From Gelidibacter salicanalis (GTDB lineage: Bacteria > Bacteroidota > Bacteroidia > Flavobacteriales > Flavobacteriaceae), in assembly GCF_016469035.1 (NCBI RefSeq), contig NZ_JAEHJZ010000007.1, positions 62,001-126,000 of the forward strand: a stretch of DNA of 64,000 bases, given 5' to 3'. The notes below the pieces were generated by a model. The model did no database searches and was not told the origin of the DNA. It saw only the letters and a program-made list of their open reading frames with translations. The translations under genes and the position numbers were made by a program. How positions within the stretch are numbered: the stretch's first letter is position 1; every line of letters begins with the position of its first letter. Below are positions 53,624 through 63,015 of this stretch, piece by piece.

Positions 53624-55274
53624 GCTCCAGGATATTTTTACGTTTACGGAAGACTTTCCGCTCATCTTTACCCAAGCAAATTTTTGGATCTTTTTTGCGG
53701 TCGCCTATTTTTTGTTCGCTCTTGTGCACAAGAAAATAAAGCTACGGAACATTTTTCTCTTTCTGATTTCGCTTTTCTTTTATTACAAGACTAGCGGATT
53801 GTTTATTGGTATTCTGATTTTTAGTACGCTGGTAGACTACAGCATTGGGCGAAGCATCTATAAAAGTGAACATCAAACCAAACGCTATATTCTGGTTAGT
53901 TTAAGTGTCATCATCAACTTAACGGTATTGTGTTATTTTAAGTACGCTTATTTTTTTACAGATTCCTTTAACATGTTGTTCCATACCAATTTTGAAGTGG
54001 TCAATTGGTTGGCGCACTGGGGCAATAGTTTTAACGATCAGAATTATTTCAGCATAGATAAAATTATTTTACCTGTGGGAATTTCGTTCTACACCTTTCA
54101 AACCATAAGCTATAGTGTGGATATTTATAGAAGAAAATTAGTTCCTTTAAAATCGATTCTCGATTTTGGATTCTATGTCAGTTTCTTTCCGCAATTAGTC
54201 GCTGGGCCAATAGTTAGAGCAGAGAATTTTGTTCCTCAAATCTCCCAACCTACTGTCATTACAAAAGCTGATTTTGATGCTGGCACGTTTATGATTTTAA
54301 AAGGGTTGATCAAGAAAATGATTTTTGCTGATTTTATTGCCATGCATTTTCTAGATCGGGTGTTTGATGCCCCCGAAATGTTTTCCGGATTTGCTAATGT
54401 AATGGCCATGATTGGCTATTCCTTGCAAATTTATGGCGATTTTTCAGGCTATACAGATATTGCTATTGGATTGGCTTTATTGATGGGTTTCAAGCTGCCA
54501 ATCAACTTTAATTCGCCCTATAAAGCTACCAATGCGGGCGATTTTTGGAAACGTTGGCACATCTCACTTTCTACTTGGTTGCGGGATTATTTATACATCC
54601 CATTAGGCGGTAATCGCAAAGGCACAACAGCCTCCTATATTATTTTGAGTATTATATTGTTTGGAGTGCTCTATGCCTATCAAGACCTATTGGTCATCTC
54701 CATAGTTTTAGCCACTGTACTCCTTCTGTATGTGCTGTCTCTTTTTAATATGACGGTAAAGACACAAATCAACACCAATATCAACTTGATGCTCACCATG
54801 CTTATTGGCGGACTTTGGCATGGCGCTTCATGGAAGTTTGCTATTTGGGGTGGACTCAACGGCTTGGGTATTGTGGTCTACAAGTTTTGGCGAAAGGTCA
54901 GTCCGTATGAAGCCAGTACACAATGGTATGCTCGCTGGTGGAAAATTTTAGTAACCTTAACGTTTATCACCTTTACCCGTATTTATTTTAGAGGTGAAAG
55001 CATGGATCATATTGCAAGATGGTACAATCAAGTAGCCTACCATATGGATTGGCATTATGCTTTGGATATTTTGGCACATTACCAAATGGTGTTTTGGGTC
55101 ATGCTGTTGGGTTATGTGACCCACTGGTTGCCAGAATCCACCAAAACAAAGATTGAAAAATTATATGCCAAAAGTCCTGGGGTTGCCAAAGTCATGATAG
55201 CAACCGGTGTAGGAATTATCTGTTATCAGGCATTTTCTACGGATTTTCAACCGTTCATCTATTTTCAGTTTTAA
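53616..55274 (+). CDS. MBOAT family O-acyltransferase (AlgI/DltB-like)
   Basis: A 552-residue integral membrane protein with about twelve hydrophobic helices. The family core is AGDFWKRWHISLSTWLRDYL (about 308-327), and the catalytic His is in MLIGGLWHGASWKFAIWG (about 394-411). MBOAT proteins of this kind carry acetyl groups across the inner membrane to a glycan. The two SGNH proteins encoded just upstream are the expected partners, as AlgJ/AlgX with AlgI. The 8-base overlap supports co-translation. Confidence 0.92.
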   Translation: MNRLQDIFTFTEDFPLIFTQANFWIFFAVAYFLFALVHKKIKLRNIFLFLISLFFYYKTSGLFIGILIFSTLVDYSIGRSIYKSEHQTKRYILVSLSVIINLTVLCYFKYAYFFTDSFNMLFHTNFEVVNWLAHWGNSFNDQNYFSIDKIILPVGISFYTFQTISYSVDIYRRKLVPLKSILDFGFYVSFFPQLVAGPIVRAENFVPQISQPTVITKADFDAGTFMILKGLIKKMIFADFIAMHFLDRVFDAPEMFSGFANVMAMIGYSLQIYGDFSGYTDIAIGLALLMGFKLPINFNSPYKATNAGDFWKRWHISLSTWLRDYLYIPLGGNRKGTTASYIILSIILFGVLYAYQDLLVISIVLATVLLLYVLSLFNMTVKTQINTNINLMLTMLIGGLWHGASWKFAIWGGLNGLGIVVYKFWRKVSPYEASTQWYARWWKILVTLTFITFTRIYFRGESMDHIARWYNQVAYHMDWHYALDILAHYQMVFWVMLLGYVTHWLPESTKTKIEKLYAKSPGVAKVMIATGVGIICYQAFSTDFQPFIYFQF

Positions 55275-55396
55275 ATTTCAGTAACTCTTTTTATAGGCGC
55301 ATAATGGCTGCCTCGTGACTTCATTGGGGATTTCCTGTCTAAATCTGATTTCATTTAAATAATCTCACTATTTTTACAGCAACAAAACAAAATACT

Positions 55397-56215
55397 ATGT
55401 CTGTAGCAAAAAAAGACTATAAAAGGATCACCGTGAAAACCTTGGTGGACATGAAAGCCAATGGCGAAAAAATATCCATGCTTACTGCCTACGATTATAC
55501 TATGGCTAAAATTGTGGATGGTGCTGGAGTAGATGTGATTTTGGTAGGTGATTCTGCAAGTAATGTTATGGCCGGTCATGAAACCACCTTGCCTATTACG
55601 TTGGATCAAATGATTTATCATGCTGCAGGTGTTGTACGTGCCATTGAACGTTCTTTAGTAGTGGTCGATTTGCCTTTTGGAAGTTATCAAAGTGATCCAA
55701 AAGAGGCGTTGCGTTCTGCGATTAGAATTATGAAAGAAAGCGGCGGTCACGCCGTAAAATTAGAAGGTGGTAAGGAAGTCAAGGAATCCATCAAACGGAT
55801 TTTAAATGCGGGGATTCCGGTGATGGGACATTTAGGACTTACGCCACAATCCATTTATAAATTTGGAACGTACACCGTAAGAGCTAAGGAAGAAGAAGAA
55901 GCTGATAAACTTAAGGAAGACGCATTGATGCTTGAGCGCATCGGTTGTTTTGCTATTGTATTAGAAAAAATTCCTGCAAAATTGGCGAAGGAAGTTGCTG
56001 AAAGTATTTCCATTCCTGTTATTGGCATTGGTGCTGGTAATGGTGTAGACGGACAAGTGCTTGTTTTGCACGATATGTTAGGAATGACCCATGAATTCCA
56101 TCCACGCTTTTTACGTCGTTATATGAATTTGTACGAAGACATGACCAGCTCCATTTCGCAATATGTAAAAGACGTGAAGGCTGTTGACTTCCCTAATGAC
56201 GAGGAACAGTATTAG
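55397..56215 (+). CDS. panB: 3-Methyl-2-oxobutanoate hydroxymethyltransferase PanB
   Basis: A 272-residue TIM-barrel enzyme, of normal length, for the first step of pantothenate synthesis: 2-oxoisovalerate plus methylene-THF to ketopantoate. Motifs are [19 protein letters not shown] (about 29), [19 protein letters not shown] (about 51-69, Mg and substrate site), VKLEGGKEV (about 118) and [19 protein letters not shown] (about 211). No panC or panD is near. Confidence 0.97.
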   Translation: MSVAKKDYKRITVKTLVDMKANGEKISMLTAYDYTMAKIVDGAGVDVILVGDSASNVMAGHETTLPITLDQMIYHAAGVVRAIERSLVVVDLPFGSYQSDPKEALRSAIRIMKESGGHAVKLEGGKEVKESIKRILNAGIPVMGHLGLTPQSIYKFGTYTVRAKEEEEADKLKEDALMLERIGCFAIVLEKIPAKLAKEVAESISIPVIGIGAGNGVDGQVLVLHDMLGMTHEFHPRFLRRYMNLYEDMTSSISQYVKDVKAVDFPNDEEQY

Positions 56216-56275
56216 TTGGCAGTTTTTTTCAGTAGGCAGTTGGCAGTCTTCAGTCTGCAGTTGACCACATCAGTA
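56215..56275. repeat. CAGTTGGCAGT-type repeat, intergenic copy
   Basis: CAGTAGGCAGTTGGCAGTCTTCAGTC... at about 56229 shares the core with the copies in menF (38562-38635) and the desaturase 3' end (22985-23055). It lies between panB and the pseudouridine synthase gene. Confidence 0.75.
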
Positions 56276-56306
56276 ATTCGGCACCTTTGTAAAATTAGTA
56301 TCATTC

Positions 56307-57029
56307 GTGTTCAAAAATCAATCTACAAATTCCGTGGCTAAAGTGCTTTCAAATAAAGACAATTTACAAGTTTTATACGAAGACAATCACCTTATCATCA
56401 TTAACAAACGTGCTGGTGATATTGTGCAAGGCGATAAAACCGGAGACAAACCTTTAAGCGAGGTGGTTAAGTCTTATCTAAAAGAGAAATATGACAAACC
56501 GGGCAATGTGTATTTGGGCGTGGCGCATCGGTTAGACCGCCCCACTACAGGCGTTATTGTATTTTCAAAAACCAGCAAGGCCTTACCGCGTCTTAATAAA
56601 CTATTCGCTGAAAAGGACGCCAAAAAGACCTACTGGGCACTTGTAAAACAGATGCCTCCAAAAACGGAAGATACGCTGATCCATTGGCTGAAAAAAAATC
56701 CAAAAAACAACAAATCTACCGCCCATACAAAGGAAATTTCTGATGGTAAAAAAGCCATTCTTCATTATAAAGTTCTTAAGAATCTTGATAATTATTACTT
56801 GATTGAAGTGGCTTTAGAAACGGGGAGGCACCATCAAATCCGTTCGCAATTATCAAGTATTGGCTCCCCGATAAAAGGCGATTTGAAATACGGTTTTGAC
56901 CGCAGCAATCCAGATGCGAGCATTTCTTTACATGCCAGAACTTTATCTTTTGTACATCCAGTTTCTAATGAATCTATTCATGTTGAAGCACCTTTACCTA
57001 AAGATCCACTTTGGGATGCATGCTTGTGA
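56307..57029 (+). CDS. RluA-family pseudouridine synthase
   Basis: A 240-residue protein with no N-terminal S4 domain, typical of the short RluA/RluC group. The catalytic Asp is in LGVAHRLDRPTTGVIVFSKT (about 70-89), and the later LIEVALETGRHHQIRSQLSS is the RxHQIR motif. The target RNA is unknown. The start is a GTG at 56307, with no ATG upstream or near. It is followed by a long palindromic repeat array. Confidence 0.9.
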   Translation: MFKNQSTNSVAKVLSNKDNLQVLYEDNHLIIINKRAGDIVQGDKTGDKPLSEVVKSYLKEKYDKPGNVYLGVAHRLDRPTTGVIVFSKTSKALPRLNKLFAEKDAKKTYWALVKQMPPKTEDTLIHWLKKNPKNNKSTAHTKEISDGKKAILHYKVLKNLDNYYLIEVALETGRHHQIRSQLSSIGSPIKGDLKYGFDRSNPDASISLHARTLSFVHPVSNESIHVEAPLPKDPLWDACL

Positions 57030-57149
57030 ATTTTGATAGATTGTTTTGATGAATGGAGGCTTTAGAAGAGAGAGAAGGGAGTAGAGAGAAGAGAAAAATG
57101 TTATGGATTCCTCCTTAGGTCGGAATGACAAAGTGCAACAGGAATGACA

Positions 57150-58205
57150 CGGGTACTGTTTGTCATGTCGAATGGAATGAGACATCTCATAACAGCAGTC
57201 TTAACAAGTATTACTGTATGGGATTCCTCCTAACGTCGGAATGACAAAGTAGAGAGGGGATGACCAATACACTGTTTGTCATGTCGAATGGAATGAGACA
57301 TCTCATAACAGAAGTCTTACCAAGGATTACTGTATGGGATTCCTCCTTAGGTCGGAATGACAAAGTGAAGAGGGGATGACAAAGTCGAGATGGAACGACA
57401 AAATCAAGACGGAATGATCAATACACCGTTTCTCATGTCGAATGGAATGAGACATCTCATAACAGAAGTCTTAACAAGTATTACTGTATGGGATTCCTCC
57501 TTAGGTCGGAATGACAAAGTGAAGAGGGGATGGCAAAGTAGAGAAGGGATGACAAAGTGGAGAAGGAACGACAAAATTAAAACGGAATGATCAATACACC
57601 GTTTGTCATGTCGAATGGAATGAGACATCTCATAACAGAAGTCTTAACAAGTATTACTGTATGGGATTCCTCCTTAGGTCGGAATGACAAAGTAGAGAAG
57701 GGATGACAAAGTGGAGAAGGAACGACAAAATCAAGACGGAATGATCAATACACCGTTTGTCATGTCGAATGGAATGAGACATCTCATAATATTAAGCCGA
57801 GTGTGTAGACTGGAATAGGATTCCTCCTTAGGTCGGAATGACAAAGTAGAGAGGGGATGACAAAGTGGAGAAGGAACGACAAAATCAAGACGGAATGACC
57901 AATACACCATTTGTCATGTCGAATGGAATGAGACATCTCATAACAGTAGTCTAACCAAGAATTACTGTATGGGATTCCTCCTAACGTCGGAATGACAAAG
58001 TGCAACAGGAATGACACGGGTACGGTTTGTCATGCCCAATGCAATGAGACATCTCATAACAGCAGTTTTACCGAAGATTACTGTATGGGATTCCTCCTTA
58101 GGTCGGAATGACAAATTGCAACAGGAATGACACGGGCATGGTTTGTCATGTCGAATGCAATGAGTCATCACATAACAGCAGTTTTACCAAGGATTACTGT
58201 AGAGA
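57150..58205. repeat. Tandem array of palindromic repeats, eight units
   Basis: Eight units each start with TTTGTCATGTCGAATG (or a close variant) and continue with GAGACATCTCAT, GGATTCCTCC and a GGTCGGAATGACAAA end that mirrors the start. Unit starts are near 57159, 57275, 57429, 57602, 57756, 57910, 58025 and 58142, so spacing is about 115, 154 or 173 bases. The 39-base difference is an extra GACAAAGT-type segment. ORFs here are repeat-derived. The array lies between convergent genes. Confidence 0.9.
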
Positions 58206-58285
58206 AAATAAAAAAATTATTTCTTAAATTTAGAAAAGTTGGTTAAAAAAATCATCCTACTCATTTTCTTTTCTCGCGTTATAGC

Positions 58286-59113
58286 TTACATCACATCTAT
58301 AATTCTTTCAGCACGTTTTGAAATTGGGTAAATAATTGATAATTGAGAGCCCTGATCAGGTTGAGAGGTCATTTTAAAAATGGATTCTACAAGCTCTGCC
58401 CTACTCTTCATGTTTAGTAAACCAGAACTGACTTTAATTTCATCCATTAAAAATCCGAGGCCATTATCCTTTGCTTCTATCAGTAACTGGTTTGGTTTAA
58501 AATCTAATGAAATTATAAGTTCACTTGCTTTGGAATGTTTTATGGTATTGGAAATAAATTCTTGTAAAATCCGAAATATGATGATGCTGTCAGAAGCTTC
58601 AAAAGCTACAACCTCGCCACTAATTACAAGATCGGCAGCAATCAACTTCATGCGATTGAGCCGTTTAATTTCATACTTAATAGATTCTACGAATCCTCTC
58701 TGTTGGATGACTTCAGTATTTAAAGATTTAGATAGCGCCCTTACTTCTCCTAAACTTTCTTTGATGATTTTTTGAGTTTCAACATACGGTTCTTTTATAT
58801 CTGCTCCTATTTTTGTGCCAAGCATTCCCAGCTGCATACTGGCAAGAGAGAGTAACTGGCCAATATTATCATGAAGTTCCTGCCCTATATATTTAAGGGT
58901 TTGCTCTTGAATCTCTTCTTTAGTTTTGGCTACTGTTTCTTCAAATTGCTTTTGCTGCTTTATTTTATCTAATAAGAGCTTGTTTTTCCGCTCTTGAAAT
59001 ACAATAAAAAAGACAATAATAAGCACCGTTACAATTACTAACACAGCAATCATATACATCAACAAATACCTCTGGGCATCTGTACTAATCAGGCGTTCTC
59101 CGGTTTGCACCAT
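58286..59113 (-). CDS. Sensor histidine kinase (HisKA_3/NarL type)
   Basis: A 275-residue membrane kinase. One N-terminal helix (about 18-38), then a coiled linker, then the dimerisation domain with the phospho-His in YIGQELHDNIGQLLSLASMQ (about 76-95), and a HATPase_c domain with KDNGLGF near 215 (N/G boxes). The start at 59113 (MVQTGERL) is favoured over 59194, although it overlaps the preceding gene by 25 bases. No response regulator is present in the window. The sensor part of the protein is small, and the seven-helix protein upstream may supply it. Confidence 0.87.
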   Translation of the reverse strand: MVQTGERLISTDAQRYLLMYMIAVLVIVTVLIIVFFIVFQERKNKLLLDKIKQQKQFEETVAKTKEEIQEQTLKYIGQELHDNIGQLLSLASMQLGMLGTKIGADIKEPYVETQKIIKESLGEVRALSKSLNTEVIQQRGFVESIKYEIKRLNRMKLIAADLVISGEVVAFEASDSIIIFRILQEFISNTIKHSKASELIISLDFKPNQLLIEAKDNGLGFLMDEIKVSSGLLNMKSRAELVESIFKMTSQPDQGSQLSIIYPISKRAERIIDVM

Positions 59114-59793
59114 AATAAAGCAAAAGTAAAGGATAAATACATAAACATATTGGCTGCCAAATAAATCTGCCATTTTAAGAATACAAAATTCCAATCAGCA
59201 GTAGAAAAATAGATTTCGTAAAACAATAAGGGTGTTGTAATCAAAAACCAAATTAAAATTACTGAACTGATCCAGAAATATATTGATTTATAAAAGGTCA
59301 ATACCTTGTCACTTTCTAAAATCTCAATAAAATAGAAACAAACACTCAACAATATGAGGAGAGAACCAAAGACAAAAATAATAATGCGATATTCAGAGCT
59401 CGAGGAATGGAGATTAAAAAATATATGACATCCTGCACCAATCAAAAATAAAATAGCCGCATAGCGTAAAAAACGTTTTCTACCCTTATTATTCAAAATC
59501 TTCCTATAAAAAAACGTATAGAACAATGCACTTCCAATACCCCAAAAAACAGTAAAATACAAATAGTTCTTTTCGAAAATTGAATTTTCGATAAGTTCAA
59601 ACCTGTTGAGCCGTTTGAGAAAAACAGGATAGCTTCCAAAATAGTCAACAATTGTTGCATAAATCAGAAACAAAATAAAATATTTTACTCCCGTTTTTTT
59701 ATATTTATTGAAACAAATTATGCCCGTAGCCGCTCCTAACACTTCAACAGAATGGGTTAACGTATTATAATTTTGTCTTAAAAACTCATCCAT
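59089..59793 (-). CDS. Seven-helix membrane protein, possible sensor partner
   Basis: A 234-residue protein with six or seven hydrophobic helices and short charged loops, without a soluble domain. The pattern (aromatic, Tyr/Phe-rich helices) resembles 7TM sensor modules that are often fused to kinases. Its end overlaps the histidine kinase gene by 25 bases. The function is inferred from this context; I know no named family. Confidence 0.75.
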   Translation of the reverse strand: MDEFLRQNYNTLTHSVEVLGAATGIICFNKYKKTGVKYFILFLIYATIVDYFGSYPVFLKRLNRFELIENSIFEKNYLYFTVFWGIGSALFYTFFYRKILNNKGRKRFLRYAAILFLIGAGCHIFFNLHSSSSEYRIIIFVFGSLLILLSVCFYFIEILESDKVLTFYKSIYFWISSVILIWFLITTPLLFYEIYFSTADWNFVFLKWQIYLAANMFMYLSFTFALLWCKPENA

Positions 59794-59801
59794 CTTTGAG
59801 C

Positions 59802-60305
59802 CTATTGAGGATAACTAGCGCTCGGCGGCCTTCCATCTGTACCCATATTCAACCCCTCAGCATCAGGAATGTCACCTCCATCTTCTTGCAAGGAGAAATT
59901 AAACATGGACGCATCTGCCGTATGTGGTATTCCGGTTGGAATAAAAAACATAGTCGTATTGCCGGCTTTTCCATTGTGATTAGGGTGGGCACCCAAATAA
60001 ATACGGACCCCGTTCATAGTATAACCTAATTCTTTAGCTTGGTTCTCAGCATAGATAAGATAATCCCGCACTTGACCCAATGCATACCAAGACGAACGGT
60101 TATCACCACCTTGCATGGTCACTATAGAGTCGCTGATTAATTTGTACCTAGGGTTGTAAGCCTCGTCCAAAATTTTAGCCTGTTCAGGCGTAATGAGTCC
60201 TTTGGGAGGCGTTATTGTGAGATCTGCATCAGGTTTAGAAAAATAGAAAAACGAGATTAATGCGCCAATGAGTATTCCTAAAATGAGTAGTAAAAAATTT
60301 TTCAT
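59802..60305 (-). CDS. Small membrane-anchored protein, unknown function
   Basis: A 167-residue protein with an N-terminal signal anchor (about 3-22) and a soluble, probably periplasmic, domain. It has LITPEQAKILDEAYNPRY, GVRIYLGAHPNHNG and a C-terminal disordered stretch ending in PPSASYPQ. It is first in the three-gene run with the seven-helix protein (8 bases) and the histidine kinase. A ligand-binding or modifying role is possible. Not recognised. Confidence 0.75.
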   Translation of the reverse strand: MKNFLLLILGILIGALISFFYFSKPDADLTITPPKGLITPEQAKILDEAYNPRYKLISDSIVTMQGGDNRSSWYALGQVRDYLIYAENQAKELGYTMNGVRIYLGAHPNHNGKAGNTTMFFIPTGIPHTADASMFNFSLQEDGGDIPDAEGLNMGTDGRPPSASYPQ

Positions 60306-60395
60306 ATCTGCTTGGTTTAAGTTAATTAGACACTGAAAATTAAATGAAAATCTAATATCAACCTCTAAACTATCAAGATTTACGCTTTAATCCTA

Positions 60396-61244
60396 TTAAT
60401 GCGCAATTTTTAATGTAAATTTTTCACTTGGCGCTTTTTGAGATAACTGATTTATGGCCATTTCTGTAAGCTGTATTATCCTTGGATAGCCACCGGTTGT
60501 CTGACAATCGCGCATCAATACAATCAATTGCCCTGAAGGTGTTAATTGCACAGTTCCCGGTAAAACAGGACCTGTTATTATGGCATCCAATGAATTGTTT
60601 AAAATCCCGTCTAGTGGATAAGCCATTCTGTTACTATCTTTTGATACTGTAAATTCTTGTTGAAACAAAGCTTCTTGTTGGTTTTTGGAAAGCCTACCGA
60701 ATTCAACCCCCTTAAATACGTTGAGTATATCAGTCTCAAAATGCGAAATCGGAGTTTTAACATGAGCATTTGAACAGATGTAAGGTAAGGATTGTTCTAG
60801 AATTTTTAATTGATCATGTTTTTTAATACGATGTTCATAAGTTATATGTTGATACATGCTCCTACTTCCCATAAGGTTTTCGGATTGAAACCCACCTAAA
60901 ACCGCAATATAGCCTCTACATCCTAAAATTCTTTGACCAAATGATAGCACGTCATGTGGTTTGATATTGATGACGGAATTTGTTTCAATTGACTGTCCGT
61001 TTAATTGAGCATTACTCTGCATTCCTGTGATGCAAATAGCAGTACCAATATGAAATTTTAAGGTGGGGCCTAATAATGTAAATTCCAATGCTGCGGCATT
61101 GTCTTGATTTCCTAATATGGAATTTGCCAATGTAAAAGCGTACTGATCCATGGCTCCTGAAGTAGGCACTCCCAAATGTTGAAACCCAAAACGTCCTAAA
61201 TCTTGAATGCTATCATATAAACCCGTTTTTAAAACCTCAACCAT
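60396..61244 (-). CDS. pxpC: 5-Oxoprolinase subunit PxpC
   Basis: A 282-residue biotin-dependent carboxyltransferase-like protein (KipA/AHS2). Family marks are GLYDSIQDLGRFGFQHLGVP and SGAMDQYAFTLANSILGN at the start, and the C-terminal LIVLMRDCQTTGGYPRI. With PxpA and PxpB it opens 5-oxoproline to glutamate using ATP. The ATG at 61244 is chosen for the family start (MVEVLKTG). It overlaps pxpB by 8 bases. Confidence 0.93.
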   Translation of the reverse strand: MVEVLKTGLYDSIQDLGRFGFQHLGVPTSGAMDQYAFTLANSILGNQDNAAALEFTLLGPTLKFHIGTAICITGMQSNAQLNGQSIETNSVINIKPHDVLSFGQRILGCRGYIAVLGGFQSENLMGSRSMYQHITYEHRIKKHDQLKILEQSLPYICSNAHVKTPISHFETDILNVFKGVEFGRLSKNQQEALFQQEFTVSKDSNRMAYPLDGILNNSLDAIITGPVLPGTVQLTPSGQLIVLMRDCQTTGGYPRIIQLTEMAINQLSQKAPSEKFTLKIAH

Positions 61245-61971
61245 CACACACCTCACTTTCTAACACGTAATTACGATTTTCAATCTTTTCTAATATTATA
61301 CGATGCATATCCAAATTTATAGGTACAAACTGAATGCTATCTCCAGCAGTTGCGAAACATGGATTTTGTCTCTCAGAATCAAAAAATGAAATTGGCGAAT
61401 TCCCTATAATATTCCAACCTCCTGGACTTGCGTTTGGATAAATACCAGTTTGTTCGCCCCCAATGCCAACCGCTCCTTTTTTTATATGATGCCTCGGACT
61501 ATTCCGTCTTGGAATTATTAGGCGCTTATCTAAACCTCCCAAATATAAGAATCCAGGAAGAAACCCTATAAAATAAACTTTGTATCGTGCTGCAGTATGC
61601 CATTTAATAAGATCTGAAGTTGAGATGTTTTTCACTGTTGCCAAATACTCTAAATCTAATCCAAAATGGGCATCATAACAGACGGGAATCTTCCAGAGTT
61701 GATGTTGAGACGGCTTTACGTCCATGATTAAAGTATTGACGGATTTTAAACGTGTAATCTCTTTTTTAAAGTCAAAATCGCTAGTGTCATAAGTAACCAG
61801 TAACGTGTTATACGTGTTGATAACCTGAACACGAAATCGAGTGGTACTCTTCAGAATTTTTTCTTTGTAAAAAAGTAGGTCTTCTAGAATCTCTGGATCA
61901 ATTTTTTCTGGCCATTGTATCAAGATGGACTTTTCTGAAAAACGCGTATATGTGAGTTTATAAGGGCTCAA
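61237..61971 (-). CDS. pxpB: 5-Oxoprolinase subunit PxpB
   Basis: A 244-residue protein of the KipI/AHS1 family. The signature is FLPGFLYLGGLD followed by IPRRNSPR and VGIGGEQTGIYPNASPGGW at about 160-200. It forms the PxpBC subcomplex that carries out ATP-dependent steps on 5-oxoproline. It lies 3 bases after pxpA and overlaps pxpC. Confidence 0.94.
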   Translation of the reverse strand: MSPYKLTYTRFSEKSILIQWPEKIDPEILEDLLFYKEKILKSTTRFRVQVINTYNTLLVTYDTSDFDFKKEITRLKSVNTLIMDVKPSQHQLWKIPVCYDAHFGLDLEYLATVKNISTSDLIKWHTAARYKVYFIGFLPGFLYLGGLDKRLIIPRRNSPRHHIKKGAVGIGGEQTGIYPNASPGGWNIIGNSPISFFDSERQNPCFATAGDSIQFVPINLDMHRIILEKIENRNYVLESEVCDG

Positions 61972-61974
61972 AAT

Positions 61975-62712
61975 CTACAAAATAGTGATGTGGTTGCGGG
62001 TTAAACATTCCGTGAGCTTTTTTAAGTGGGCCTCAGCTTTAGGATGATCGCCATGAATACATACGGTCTCAGCTTTTATGGAAACTGTTTTACCGGTTAC
62101 GGTTTTAACCTGATCGTGCCGTACCATATTAAGCACATGATCGCAAACCTGATTTGAATCAGTAATTAGTGCACCATTGACGGGTCGTGGTACTAAGGTT
62201 AAATCTTCATTATAAGCTCTATCTGCAAAGGCTTCAAAAACTACATTAATGCCTTCTTGAGAGGCTATTTCGGCAACACGCGATTGGTAAGGCGCATAAA
62301 GTTTGATGCTTGCACCAAAGTGCTTCATCAACGCCGCCACCACTTTTGCATAGCGATCGTCTATATTGGCTAAATTATAAAGCGCTCCGTGAGGTTTTAT
62401 GTGGTGTAATATTTCCTTTTCAACTTCAAGATGCTTTAAAAGCTCTTTAACTTGGTGTTTTAATGATTCTAAAAGTGTGCTGTCATCCAAGTCCATAGTT
62501 TTCCTTCCAAAATTTTCTTTGTCAGGAAATGAAGGATGTGCCCCAATTTTCACCTTGTGCTGTTTGGCGAGATTAATTACTGACTGCATTGTAGGTTCAT
62601 CACCCGCATGACCACCGCAAGCAATATTACATGAAGACAGGAATGGCATAAGTGCTTCATTATTAAAGCCTTCCCCTACATCAGCGTTTATATCTATGGA
62701 GTGTGTATGCAT
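61975..62712 (-). CDS. pxpA: 5-Oxoprolinase subunit PxpA (LamB/YcsF family)
   Basis: A 245-residue protein of the LamB/YcsF family with DINADVGEGFN at the start, SCNIACGGHAGDEPTM at about 25 and KIGAHPSFPDKENFGRK at about 53. Conserved Asp and His residues of the fold are in these segments. It is the first pxp gene, starting 303 bases after the NRAMP gene end. The ATG at 62712 (MHTHSIDINA) fits the family; the ATG at 62733 adds seven residues. Confidence 0.95.
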   Translation of the reverse strand: MHTHSIDINADVGEGFNNEALMPFLSSCNIACGGHAGDEPTMQSVINLAKQHKVKIGAHPSFPDKENFGRKTMDLDDSTLLESLKHQVKELLKHLEVEKEILHHIKPHGALYNLANIDDRYAKVVAALMKHFGASIKLYAPYQSRVAEIASQEGINVVFEAFADRAYNEDLTLVPRPVNGALITDSNQVCDHVLNMVRHDQVKTVTGKTVSIKAETVCIHGDHPKAEAHLKKLTECLTRNHITIL

Positions 62713-63015
62713 TATATCGGATACTAATTTCACTAATTTAAATTTATAGTCCTTTGTAACTTAAGTATTGATTTGATATTTCAAAACGTTTTCCAAAGAA
62801 TTGTTTATCTGTTTTCTCATACTACTAAAAAATCCCCAGACATCTCCGTAATCAGCGGGAAACAAAAATAAGCATATGAAAAAATTAGCCCGCAGATCTC
62901 GCAGATTTACGCTAAACGACAACACATATTTGTTATTTTTTTGATGAGTTAACAGGTTATTATAATGCTGTTTTACTGACCTACAAGTCTAAAAATTGTG
63001 ACATCTCAAATTCTT
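62713..63015. other. Intergenic region between NRAMP gene and pxpA
   Basis: A 303-base region on the same strand. A CCCGCAGATCTCGCAGATTTACG segment near 62891 (given in part) looks like a flavobacterial repeat. No clear terminator or -7 element was found, so pxpA could share the NRAMP transcript or have its own promoter. Confidence 0.5.

Noticed and set aside
57390-58171. Several ORFs across the repeat array on both strands
   Set aside because: Each is a translation of the repeat unit and recurs with it; no independent protein features.
57150-58205. CRISPR array
   Set aside because: Spacing is irregular (about 115, 154, 173 bases), the units themselves are palindromic and longer than CRISPR repeats, there are no unique spacers of fixed size, and no cas genes are near.
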